Positions 42,563 through 50,300 of a stretch of DNA of 64,000 bases are shown here, piece by piece. Origin of the DNA: Homoserinibacter sp. YIM 151385 (lineage in GTDB: Bacteria; Actinomycetota; Actinomycetes; Actinomycetales; Microbacteriaceae). The stretch is taken from assembly GCF_027912415.1 (NCBI RefSeq), contig NZ_CP115175.1:2418001-2482000 (forward strand). Direction: 5' to 3'. Under the pieces are notes generated by a model. It was not told the DNA's origin. It did not search any database and was given only the letters and a program-made list of their open reading frames with translations. A program made the position numbers and the translations under genes. Each line of letters starts with the position of its first letter. Position 1 is the stretch's first letter.

Positions 42563-42608
42563 CCCGGGACCCGCGCCCCGCGCCCCGCGGTCGAGGAGCG
42601 TCCGGGCG

Positions 42609-43175
42609 CTACGCCCGCAGCGCGAGCGCCGAGGCGCGCAGCCGTGCGTGGTGCGCCCAGGGGTCCGGCTCGAGCGTCGTCAGCTCGGCGAGGTGCGCGC
42701 GCAGTGCCGGCCCGAGCCGGAACCACTCGGTGCGGTCGTAGCGGAGCTCCGCGAAGCGCTCGTGCCGCCGCCGCTCGCGCGCGACGCCGCCCGGCTCGAT
42801 CGCGAGCAGCTCATCGTGCCGCAGCTGCCGCATCCGCTGCTCGAGGGCGCCGGTCGTGCCGATCTTCACGCGGTCGGCGACCCGCAGGTAGTACACGACC
42901 TCGACGCGCGCCGGCCCGAGCTCGAGATCCGGCACGTCGCCGACGCGCCACTCGCACACCCCGCAGAGCGTGCCGGAGGGGAAGCGCGTGCCGACGCGCG
43001 AGCCGCAGGCCGCGCAGGGGCGCTCGAGCGCATCCGGCACCCCCAGCTCGCCCGCGACCCAGTCGGCCGCGAGCACCAGATGGGCCGGGCAGAGCGGCAC
43101 GGGCGAGCCCGGCGGCACGGCGCCCCGGCAGGGCGCGCCGCGGCGGCCGCCCGCGCCGCAGCGCGCGGGGGTCAC
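42609..43175 (-). CDS. Zinc-ribbon GIY-YIG nuclease-family protein, SOS operon
   Basis: 188 aa. An N-terminal Cys cluster (Cys6, Cys16, Cys29, His32) and a clear zinc ribbon (Cys54, Cys57, Cys71, Cys74) precede a GIY-YIG domain of the T5orf172/MUG113 type: VVYYLRVADRVKIGTT (93-108) and RRHERFAELRYDRTEWF (136-152), where Glu139 is the likely metal ligand. Such domains cut DNA. GTG 43175 overlaps the DUF6504 stop (GTGA). The two-gene operon sits behind a perfect LexA box, so a DNA-damage role is inferred. Confidence 0.72.
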   Translation of the reverse strand: MTPARCGAGGRRGAPCRGAVPPGSPVPLCPAHLVLAADWVAGELGVPDALERPCAACGSRVGTRFPSGTLCGVCEWRVGDVPDLELGPARVEVVYYLRVADRVKIGTTGALEQRMRQLRHDELLAIEPGGVARERRRHERFAELRYDRTEWFRLGPALRAHLAELTTLEPDPWAHHARLRASALALRA

Positions 43176-43432
43176 GCGTAGACCCCGACGAGCTCCCAGC
43201 CGCCCTCGGGGCGGAGACGCGCATCGAAGACCCGGGCCTCGCCGTCGGTCGCCGTGCCCTGGAAGCGCCAGCCGACGAGCGGCTCGAGGGGATGCGTCAC
43301 GCCGAGGTCGAATCGCTCGCGGATCGGGGTGGGGTCGTCGGTGACCCGCCAGAGCCGGCCGCTCCAGTCGATCGCGGTCGGCCGCCCGCGGTGGGTGTGC
43401 ACGATGACGGGCTCGCTGAGCAGGCGGATCAT
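43172..43432 (-). CDS. DUF6504 protein, SOS operon
   Basis: 86 aa, beta-rich. The start MIRLLSEPVIVHTHRGRPTA and the WSGRLWRVTD core fit DUF6504, a small domain often found beside or fused to the ImuB mutasome protein in actinobacteria; no ImuA/ImuB lies here. GAGAGGAG precedes the ATG. The LexA box is 34 bp upstream, and the GIY-YIG gene overlaps by 4 nt. Family match is moderate. Confidence 0.68.
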   Translation of the reverse strand: MIRLLSEPVIVHTHRGRPTAIDWSGRLWRVTDDPTPIRERFDLGVTHPLEPLVGWRFQGTATDGEARVFDARLRPEGGWELVGVYA

Positions 43433-43465
43433 GTCGCTCCTCTCGGGACATCGCCGCCGGCCCGG

Positions 43466-43481
43466 TCGAACGGATGTTCGA
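43466..43481 (-). promoter_or_regulatory. LexA (SOS) box
   Basis: TCGAACGGATGTTCGA is an exact match to the actinobacterial LexA consensus TCGAAC-N4-GTTCGA. It overlaps a 14-bp palindrome GATGTTCGAACATC (43473-43486), so LexA-type half-sites occur in three overlapping phases. It is positioned for the minus-strand DUF6504/GIY-YIG operon (34 bp before the ATG) and is about 80 bp from the -10 of the divergent trans-sulfuration gene. Confidence 0.85.
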
Positions 43482-43572
43482 ACATCGTGCGCGCACCGCG
43501 GCTCGATCCGCAAGTCCGGGCGGCGTGTCGGGCGCGTCGTCCCCCCGTCCGCCGAGCCGATAGCGTTGCCGC

Positions 43573-44658
43573 GTGCCCGATGCGAACGACGCCCACCACC
43601 TCGACGGCCTCCGTCCCGAGACGCTCGCGGTCGTCGCGGGCCGGCCGGCGGCCCTGCCGGACGAGCCGCTCAATGTGCCGGTGACCTTCGCCTCGACGTA
43701 CATCGCGGGCGGCGAGCGCGAGTACGGCCGCTACGCGAACCCCGGCTGGTCGGCCTTCGAGGAGGCGCTCGGCGCGCTCGAGGGCGGCCGCGTGCTCGCC
43801 TTCGCCTCCGGGATGGCCGCCTCCTCGGCGCTCCTCGACCTCGTGCCGCAGGGCGGCGTCGTGGTGGTGCCTCGCCACTCCTACCTCGGCACGCTCTCGC
43901 AGCTGCGGCACCTCGAGGAGCGCGGCCGCGTCGTCGTGCGCCAGGTGGATGCCGTCGACACCGCGGCGGTCATCGAGGCCGCCGCGGGCGCGGCCCTCGT
44001 CTGGATGGAGTCGCCGTCGAACCCCGCGCTCGAGGTCGTCGATCTCGCGTCCGTCATCGCGGCGGCGAAGGCGGCGGGTGCGCTCGTCGTCGTCGACAAC
44101 ACCTTCGCGACGCCGCTCCGCCAGCGTCCGCTCGAGCTCGGCGCCGACCTCGTGCTCCACTCGGCGACGAAGTTCATCGCGGGCCACAGCGACGTGCTCA
44201 TGGGCGCGGTCGCGGTCCGCGACGAGGCGCTGCACGCCGAGGTCCTCGGCCGCCGGTCGATGCACGGCGCCGCACCCGGCCCCATGGAGACCTTCCTCGC
44301 GCTGCGCGGCCTGCGCACCCTCCCGCTCCGCCTCGAGCGCGCCGAGCAAAACGCGGCCGAGCTCGCCGCCCGCCTCGACCTCCACCCGGCAATCGCGGAG
44401 GTCCGCTACCCGGGCTTCGGGGCGATCGTCTCGGTCGTGCTCGCGGATGCGGCGGCCGCGGACGCGCTCGTCGCCGGCGTGCGCCTGTGGCGCCAGGCGA
44501 CGAGCCTCGGCGCCGTCGAGTCGACGCTGGAGCGCCGTCGACGCTGGGCGGGCGAGGCCCCGACGATCCCCGAGGGGCTCGTGCGCCTCTCGACGGGCGT
44601 CGAGCACATCGAGGACCTGCACGCCGATCTCGTGCGGTCCCTCGACACCCTCGGCTGA
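43573..44658 (+). CDS. Cys/Met metabolism PLP enzyme (cystathionine gamma-synthase/lyase family)
   Basis: 361 aa from GTG. The PLP-binding lysine is Lys200 in HSATKFIAGHSD, Asp175 in VVVDNTFATP contacts the PLP ring nitrogen, and ASGMAASSALLDL near 79-90 binds the phosphate. The family includes MetB, MetC and gamma-lyases, which the sequence alone does not separate. TAGCGT at 43561-43566 precedes the GTG by 6 nt (leaderless). Stand-alone gene, divergent from the SOS operon. Confidence 0.85.
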   Translation: MPDANDAHHLDGLRPETLAVVAGRPAALPDEPLNVPVTFASTYIAGGEREYGRYANPGWSAFEEALGALEGGRVLAFASGMAASSALLDLVPQGGVVVVPRHSYLGTLSQLRHLEERGRVVVRQVDAVDTAAVIEAAAGAALVWMESPSNPALEVVDLASVIAAAKAAGALVVVDNTFATPLRQRPLELGADLVLHSATKFIAGHSDVLMGAVAVRDEALHAEVLGRRSMHGAAPGPMETFLALRGLRTLPLRLERAEQNAAELAARLDLHPAIAEVRYPGFGAIVSVVLADAAAADALVAGVRLWRQATSLGAVESTLERRRRWAGEAPTIPEGLVRLSTGVEHIEDLHADLVRSLDTLG

Positions 44659-44810
44659 GCTGCCGCCCGCTTCTCCGGGAGGGGAGACGGGCCGCCGCCC
44701 GGCGCGTCGCCCCTCCGACGCGGCGTGTCGCCGGAATCCCCTCCCGACGGGGGCGTGCGGGGCACGCGCGCCTCCGGGGCGGAACGGCGGGTGCGGGATA
44801 GCCTCGCGGC

Positions 44811-45161
44811 ATGCAGCAGGGGGAGTCGCAGAAAGCACGCGAATCGCCGGGATGTCGGCGCGACACGCCGATGACCCTCGAACTGGGGGACGTCGTGCAG
44901 GTTCCGATCAGGTTCTACTGTCGGGATGGGGGAAACGACGGGAACCGTGCTGTCACGGCGGATGGTGATCGGCGGCCTGGCCGCGATCGCGTCGAGCGCG
45001 GGCTTCCTGGCCGCGTCCTCGTCGGCGCGGGCCGACGATCTCGACCTGGTGCTCGACGACCCCCTCGCGACGGATCCCGTCGTCGAGCCGATGGTGAAGG
45101 CATCCTCGGACTGGCAGGACTGGGCCTGCGGCGCCTGAGCGTCCCGGAGCACAGCCGATGA
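44811..45161 (+). CDS. Possible leaderless ORF overlapping the small secreted protein
   Basis: TAGCCT at 44799-44804 lies exactly 6 nt before ATG 44811, the leaderless signature seen at many genes here. The frame would encode 116 aa, but its second half overlaps the secreted-protein gene in another frame and becomes Arg-rich, as antisense or off-frame translations do. It could be a short upstream peptide plus run-on, or the promoter may serve the downstream gene with a 5' leader. Weak. Confidence 0.25.
   Translation: MQQGESQKARESPGCRRDTPMTLELGDVVQVPIRFYCRDGGNDGNRAVTADGDRRPGRDRVERGLPGRVLVGAGRRSRPGARRPPRDGSRRRADGEGILGLAGLGLRRLSVPEHSR
44926..45138 (+). CDS. Small exported protein with Tat-like signal
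   Basis: 70 aa. An N-terminal SRRMVIGGLAAIAS segment resembles a twin-arginine signal, followed by AGFLAASSSARA as cleavage region, leaving a ~35-aa acidic mature peptide (DDLDLVLDDPLATDPVVEP) that ends in WQDWACGA. Twenty nt later begins the M23-like gene, so the two are probably one transcript. No family recognised; it may be a partner or remnant of a signal-bearing domain for that lysin. Confidence 0.5.
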   Translation: MGETTGTVLSRRMVIGGLAAIASSAGFLAASSSARADDLDLVLDDPLATDPVVEPMVKASSDWQDWACGA

Positions 45162-45871
45162 GCCTCATCAACTACTTCCTCGCCGAGCCCTCGACCGTGA
45201 TCGCGCTCGACGACCGCGATCCCCGGGTGTCGTGGCAGCACCATCTCGACCGCACGCGGCGCGATCCGGGCGGCCCGCGGGGCGGCATCGACATCGTCGC
45301 GCCGATCGGCACGCCCGTCTACGCGCGCACCGACGGCACCATGCGCCACAAGCCCAAGAACGGCTCCGCGGGCAACAGCTGCGAGTTCGAGCACACCGCG
45401 AACCCCGGGTGGCGCGACGTGTTCTCGCACCTCAGCGCCTACGTCGGCAAGAGCGGGCGGAAGTTCGCGGCCGGCGAGATCGTCGGCTACACCGGCAACA
45501 CCGGCGGGGTCGCCCCGCACCTGCACTGGCATCTGCTCGACCCGAAGGGCGTCCGCCGCAACCCGTGGGACTACTTCAGCCCCGCGTCGAACATGTACGA
45601 AGGAGAAGAGATGCCCATCGCCGTCACGCTCGCGAGCGGAGCGCACAAGGGGAGCTACACGATCTCGCTGGGCCGGCTCCGGCGCTGGAACAACTCGTCG
45701 TACCTCTCGACCTCCCGCAAGGTCGAGTTCGAGTTCGTCGCGAAGCAGTTCAATCCGGACCGCAAGGTGCTCAAGGTCAGCCAGGCCCAGTTCTGGGCGC
45801 TCCTCGACGCCTACGACATCCCGCGCACGGTCACGCCGATGGACCTCGAGACGGAGTGGCGGCGCAAATAG
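45158..45871 (+). CDS. M23-like peptidase/phage-type lysin with altered zinc motif
   Basis: 237 aa with no signal peptide. Residues about 38-140 are an M23/LytM-like domain: RGGIDIVAPIGTPVYA (41-56) and the downstream HLHWH (121-125). In canonical M23 enzymes the first motif is HxGxD; here the His position is Arg41 while Asp45 and the HLHWH histidines remain, so one zinc ligand looks lost. The C-terminal ~95 aa (YTISLGRLRRWNNSSYLSTS) looks like a separate binding domain. The make-up recalls actinophage endolysins. Activity is uncertain. Confidence 0.65.
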   Translation: MSLINYFLAEPSTVIALDDRDPRVSWQHHLDRTRRDPGGPRGGIDIVAPIGTPVYARTDGTMRHKPKNGSAGNSCEFEHTANPGWRDVFSHLSAYVGKSGRKFAAGEIVGYTGNTGGVAPHLHWHLLDPKGVRRNPWDYFSPASNMYEGEEMPIAVTLASGAHKGSYTISLGRLRRWNNSSYLSTSRKVEFEFVAKQFNPDRKVLKVSQAQFWALLDAYDIPRTVTPMDLETEWRRK

Positions 45872-45877
45872 CGACGA

Positions 45878-45915
45878 CCGCCTGACCCGGCCGACCCGGT
45901 CGCCGGATCAGGCGG
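45878..45915. terminator. Bidirectional terminator overlapping a stop codon
   Basis: CCGCCTGACCCGG (45878-45890) pairs with CCGGATCAGGCGG (45903-45915) with one mismatch and a 12-nt loop. It starts 6 nt after the M23-like stop, and its right arm contains the stop codon of the minus-strand membrane protein. Suits termination from both sides. Confidence 0.65.
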
Positions 45916-46531
45916 ACTCGCGCGCCTGCCGGAAGGTGCCGCGCAGGATCCCGAAGCAGCCGAGCAGGCCGAACAGCAGCGCCATGCCGAGCTGCACACC
46001 CACCGAGCCGATGGTGCTGGGGCTCGTGACGGCGCGGACGAGGATCGTCCAGAAGGTCGAGTCCGTGAGCGCCTGGACCGCGGTGATCCCGTTCTGCGAG
46101 GTGTAGAGCGGCAGCAGGTCGGAGGCCAGCCCGGCGATGAAGGCGAGCAGCAGCGTGACGACGGTGATGACGGTCACGCGCACGGCGCCGCCGACCGACA
46201 CGCGGCCGCCGGACCCGCGGCGGTAGAGCCACACCGCGACCGCCGCGACGCCGAACGCGACGATCGACGCGATGAAGCCGAAGCTCCAGATGATCGTCCA
46301 GACGATGATGCCGGCGGGGATCGCGAGCAGCGCGAGCAGGGTGCCGCGCGGCACGTTCTCGGCGGGGAGCTCGGGGCCGGCGAAGGCGGAGGTCGGCGGC
46401 TCCGAGATCGCGGGGCCGGCATACGGTGCGACGGCGCCCGGCTCCGAGATCGCCGGGGCCGGCGGCACCGCGGAGGGCGTCTCGGTCGGGGTGCTGTCCT
46501 GGGGGCCCTCGGGGCGCGTCGCATCGGTCAC
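45908..46531 (-). CDS. Four-helix membrane protein with proline-rich N-terminus
   Basis: 207 aa from GTG 46531. A Pro/Ser/Thr/Glu-rich segment (about 1-70) with two APAISEP/GPAISEPP repeats precedes four transmembrane helices (LLALLAIPAGIIVWTIIWSF; IASIVAFGVAAVAVWLY; VRVTVITVVTLLLAFIAGLA; LGMALLFGLLGCFGIL). TACGCT at 46538-46543 (minus strand) lies 6 nt before the GTG (leaderless), which decides the start. No family recognised. Confidence 0.6.
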   Translation of the reverse strand: MTDATRPEGPQDSTPTETPSAVPPAPAISEPGAVAPYAGPAISEPPTSAFAGPELPAENVPRGTLLALLAIPAGIIVWTIIWSFGFIASIVAFGVAAVAVWLYRRGSGGRVSVGGAVRVTVITVVTLLLAFIAGLASDLLPLYTSQNGITAVQALTDSTFWTILVRAVTSPSTIGSVGVQLGMALLFGLLGCFGILRGTFRQARESA

Positions 46532-46563
46532 GGCGTCAGCGTAGCGGGAGATCCGAGCGATCA

Positions 46564-47343
46564 TCAGCCCTGACACGAGGGACACCAGGTGATGATCCGC
46601 TCGCTCAGCTCGTCGGCCCCGAGCTCGCCCCGGCGGATCCGCGTGCCGCAGCGTCGGCACGGCCTCCCGCCGCGGCCGTAGACCCAGGTGCGAGCCCCCG
46701 GCCGGCTGTCGCCGGTCGTGATCCGCATCGAGCGGTCGCGGTTCGCGAGGATGAGGCGGCTCGCGAGGTCGACGAGCGCGGGCACGTCGGCGACCTCCCG
46801 CACGGGCCGGTGCGGGTCGATGCCGCGCAGGAAGAGCAGCTCGTTCGCGTAGACGTTGCCGAGTCCGGCGAGGTTGCGCTGGTCGAGCACCGCGACGAAA
46901 GCCGGCCGCTCGGCGTCGGCCTCGAGGTTCGCGACCGCGCGTGCCGCATCCCAGTCCGGCCCGAGGATGTCGGGGCCGAGATGGCCGACCACCCGATCCT
47001 CCTCGGCGGTCGGCACGAGCTCGACGATCCCGAGCGAGAAGCCGACGGCCTGCGTCGTCGTCGTCTCGAGCACGACGCGCGCCTCGTGGGCGGGCCGCGG
47101 CCAGCGATCGCCGCGCGGCATCGCCGTCCAGCGTCCCTCCATCTTCAGGTGGGTGTGGAGGGTGAGATCGCCGATCCGGTGGAGGAGGTGCTTGCCGCGC
47201 GCGACGACCTCGTGCACCGTCTCGCCCGAGAGGTCCGCGGTCGCGAAGCGCGGGACCCGCAGGTCGCTGCGCTCGAGCACCTGCCCCGCGAGCGCGGCGT
47301 GCTGTGCGCGCGCGGCTCGCCAGACGGTGTCGCCCTCGGGCAC
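46564..47343 (-). CDS. nei2: Fpg/Nei-family DNA glycosylase-AP lyase (Nei2-type)
   Basis: 259 aa from GTG 47343. The N-terminus VPEGDTVWRAARAQ gives catalytic Pro2 and Glu3 after Met removal, the actinobacterial Nei2 signature. The helix-two-turn-helix is in NLAGLGNVYANELLFLRGI, and the C-terminal zinc finger is CRRCGTRIRRG...CPSC. It removes oxidised bases and nicks DNA. It lies 2 nt after lhr; the same lhr-nei pairing is known in Mycobacterium. Confidence 0.85.
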   Translation of the reverse strand: MPEGDTVWRAARAQHAALAGQVLERSDLRVPRFATADLSGETVHEVVARGKHLLHRIGDLTLHTHLKMEGRWTAMPRGDRWPRPAHEARVVLETTTTQAVGFSLGIVELVPTAEEDRVVGHLGPDILGPDWDAARAVANLEADAERPAFVAVLDQRNLAGLGNVYANELLFLRGIDPHRPVREVADVPALVDLASRLILANRDRSMRITTGDSRPGARTWVYGRGGRPCRRCGTRIRRGELGADELSERIITWCPSCQG

Positions 47344-47345
47344 GC

Positions 47346-50300
47346 TCAGCTCCGCCCGGCGGCGGGGCGGATGCGCAGGCCCTGCGGGGTCGCGGCGAAG
47401 CCGGCGCGCTGGAGGGCGTCGCCGAGCTCCGTGCCGACCGCGTACTCGCCGTCGATGCGCTCGATGCGGATGCGGCCGCCGCTCCCGCGGATGGTCGCGG
47501 CGAGTGAGGCGGCGGCGAGCTCGCGGAGTCTCGCCTCGTGCGCCTCGGCCCCCTCCGTCCAGGTCTCGGGGGGCGGCGGCGGCGGGAAGGTGAGCACCGT
47601 CTTGCCCCCGCGCTCGATGTAGAGCGCGAGGTGCCCGTCGACGAGGGTCACGAGCGCGCCCGCCTTGCGGCCCGGGCGATGCCCCTCGACGCCCGGCCAC
47701 GGCAGGGCGGCGCCGTAGGCGCTCGCGGGGTCGGTCGCGGCGAGGGTGACGGCGACGGGCTCGACGGCCCCGCGCGACTGGTCGGTGAAGGCGCGGAGGC
47801 GGTCGACCGTGGCGGGGGTCGCGAACTGCGCGGCGCCGAGCGCCTCGACGAAGTAGCCGCGGCGCGTGCGGCCCGTCTCCTCGAGCCCCGAGAGCACCTT
47901 GTACACGGTCGAGAAGCCGCCGCGCACGCCCTCCGCCTGCACGGCCCCCCGCGTGACGACGCCGTGCCGCTCGAGCAGCGACTCCGCGAGCGCGGTCGCC
48001 CGGATCGTCGTGCTCTCCTCGGGCGGCGGGAGGAGGCTCCAGCGGCCGGCGACCCGCGCATCCGAGCCGGTGGGGGAGGCGGCGGCGCGCGCGGTGCGGC
48101 GGGCGGCGGCCATCGCGGCGCGACCCCGGCGGCCCGTCGTGCGCGGACTCGCGGCGGCGGTGCGCGGGCGGGGCGGGGCGGCCCCGAGGCGTGCGCGGAG
48201 CGGCGCGAGCGTGTCGTTCGTGACGAGCCCCGACCAGGCGAGCTCCCAGAGGGCGCGGCTCAGCTCCTCGTCCGTCACGGCATCTCCCGTCGCGGCGAGG
48301 CTCATGCCGAGCTGGCGGAAGAAGAAGGCGCCCCCGGAGGCCAGCGCGTCGATGATGCGGCCGTGCAGCTCCTCGCGCGACTCGAGCGCGGGCTCCGGCA
48401 GCGTCAGGTGCGCCGTGTCGGCGAGGTGGAGGCCGAGCCAGCCGTCGCCGCCCGCGAGCTCGCCCGCGCCCGCCCACAGCACCTCGCCCGAGGAGGTGAG
48501 CTCGTCGAGCCAGGCGGGAGTGTAGTCGCGGACCCGCGAGGGGAGCACGAGCGACTCCCACGAGGAGGCCGGGAGGGCGAGGCCGCCGAGCTGGTCGATC
48601 GCGGTCACGAGGCCGTCGATGCCGCGCAGGCCGCCTGGCCGCAGCCCTGCCGCGCGCCCGCCGCCCTCCGCGGCCGCCGCACCCGAGCCGGGCGTGCCGA
48701 CGTGCTGCCAGTCGGCGAGGAACCGGGCGAGCGCCGGCTGCGGCACGGGCTCGACCTCGGAGCGGAGCGCCGCGAGCGAGCGGGCGCGGAGCCGGCGGAG
48801 CACCTCCGCCTCGACCCACTCGCCGCCCGAGGCGCCGGGACGGAACTCGCCCTCGACGACGCGGCGGTCGCCCGCGAGCCGCCGGAGCGCGTCGGCGACG
48901 ATCGCGACGCCGAGGCCGAGCCGGCGGGCCGCGTCCTCGACCGTGAAGGGCCCGTGCGTGCGGCTGTAGCGGCTCACGAGGTCGCCGACCGGGTCGGGCA
49001 TCGGGTCGAGGAACGCGCTCGGCACGCCGATCGGGAGCGGGACGCCGAGGGCGTCGCGCAGGCGGCTCGCGTCCTCGATGACGGCCCAGCGCGGCTCGCC
49101 GCCGACGCCGGCGCGGAGGATGCGGTTGGCGCGCGCCAGCTCCTCGAGCACGCCGCCCTCGGTGTCCTCGGCCTCGAGCACGCCCTCGCGCGAGCGGGCG
49201 CGCAGCTCCTCGCGCGTGAGCGGCCCGAGGATGCGGAGCAGGTCGACGAGCCCCTCGGCGTCCTTCGCGTGCCGCTCCTCGACGAGCCGCTGCAGCTCCA
49301 GCTCGGTCTGGTCGATGACGGCCGGGTCGAGCAGCTCGCGCAGCTCGGCGCGGCCGAGGAGCTCCGCGAGGAGCGTCGGGTCGAGGCTCAGCGCCGCGGC
49401 CCGCCGCTCGGCGAGCGGGGAGTCCCCCTCGTACATGAACGCCGCGACATATCCGAAGAGGAGGGTGCGCGCGAACGGCGAGGGCACCGCGGACTCGACC
49501 TCGACCATCCGCACGCGCCGCTGCGCGAGGTCGTCGGCGAGCTCGCCGAGCGAGGGGAGGTCGTAGACGTCCTGGAGGACCTCGCGCACCGTCTCGAGGA
49601 TGATCGGGAAGCTGGGGTGCTTGCGCGCCACCTCGAGCAGCTGCGCCGAGCGCTGCCGCTGCTGCCAGAGCGGCGAGCGGCGGCCGGGATCGCGGCGCGG
49701 CAGGAGCAGGGCCCTGGCCGCGCACTCGCGGAAGCGGCTCGCGAAGAGCGCGGAGCCGCCGACCTCGGTCGTCACGAGCTCGTCGAGCTCGGCCCGCTCG
49801 AAGCGGAACAGCTCGGCGCCGGGCGGCTCGGCATCCGTCTCCGGCAGCCGCACGACGATGCCGTCGTCGCCCGCCATCGCGGAGCCGTCGACGCCGTAGC
49901 GCTCCCGGATGCGCGCCGAGACCGCGAGCGCCCAGGGCGCGTGCACGGGCATGCCGTACGGGGAATGCATGACGATGCGCCAGTCGCCGAGCTCGTCGCG
50001 GAAGCGCTCGACGAGGAGCACGCGGTCGGTCGGGACGGTGCCCGTCGACTCCCGCTGCTCGGCGACGAAGGCGAGCAGGTTGTCGACCGCCCACTCGTCG
50101 AGCCCGCTCTCGCGGAGCCGCGCGCGCATCCCCTCGCCCTCGCTCGCGAGCTCGTGCGCGAAGCCGCCGATCGCGCGGCCGAGCTCGGCGGGGCGGCCGA
50201 GGCCGTCGCCCTTCCAGAACGGCACGCGGCCCGGCTGGCCGAAGGCGGGCGAGACGAGGACGCGGTCGCTCGTGATCTCCTCGATGCGCCAGCTCGTCGC

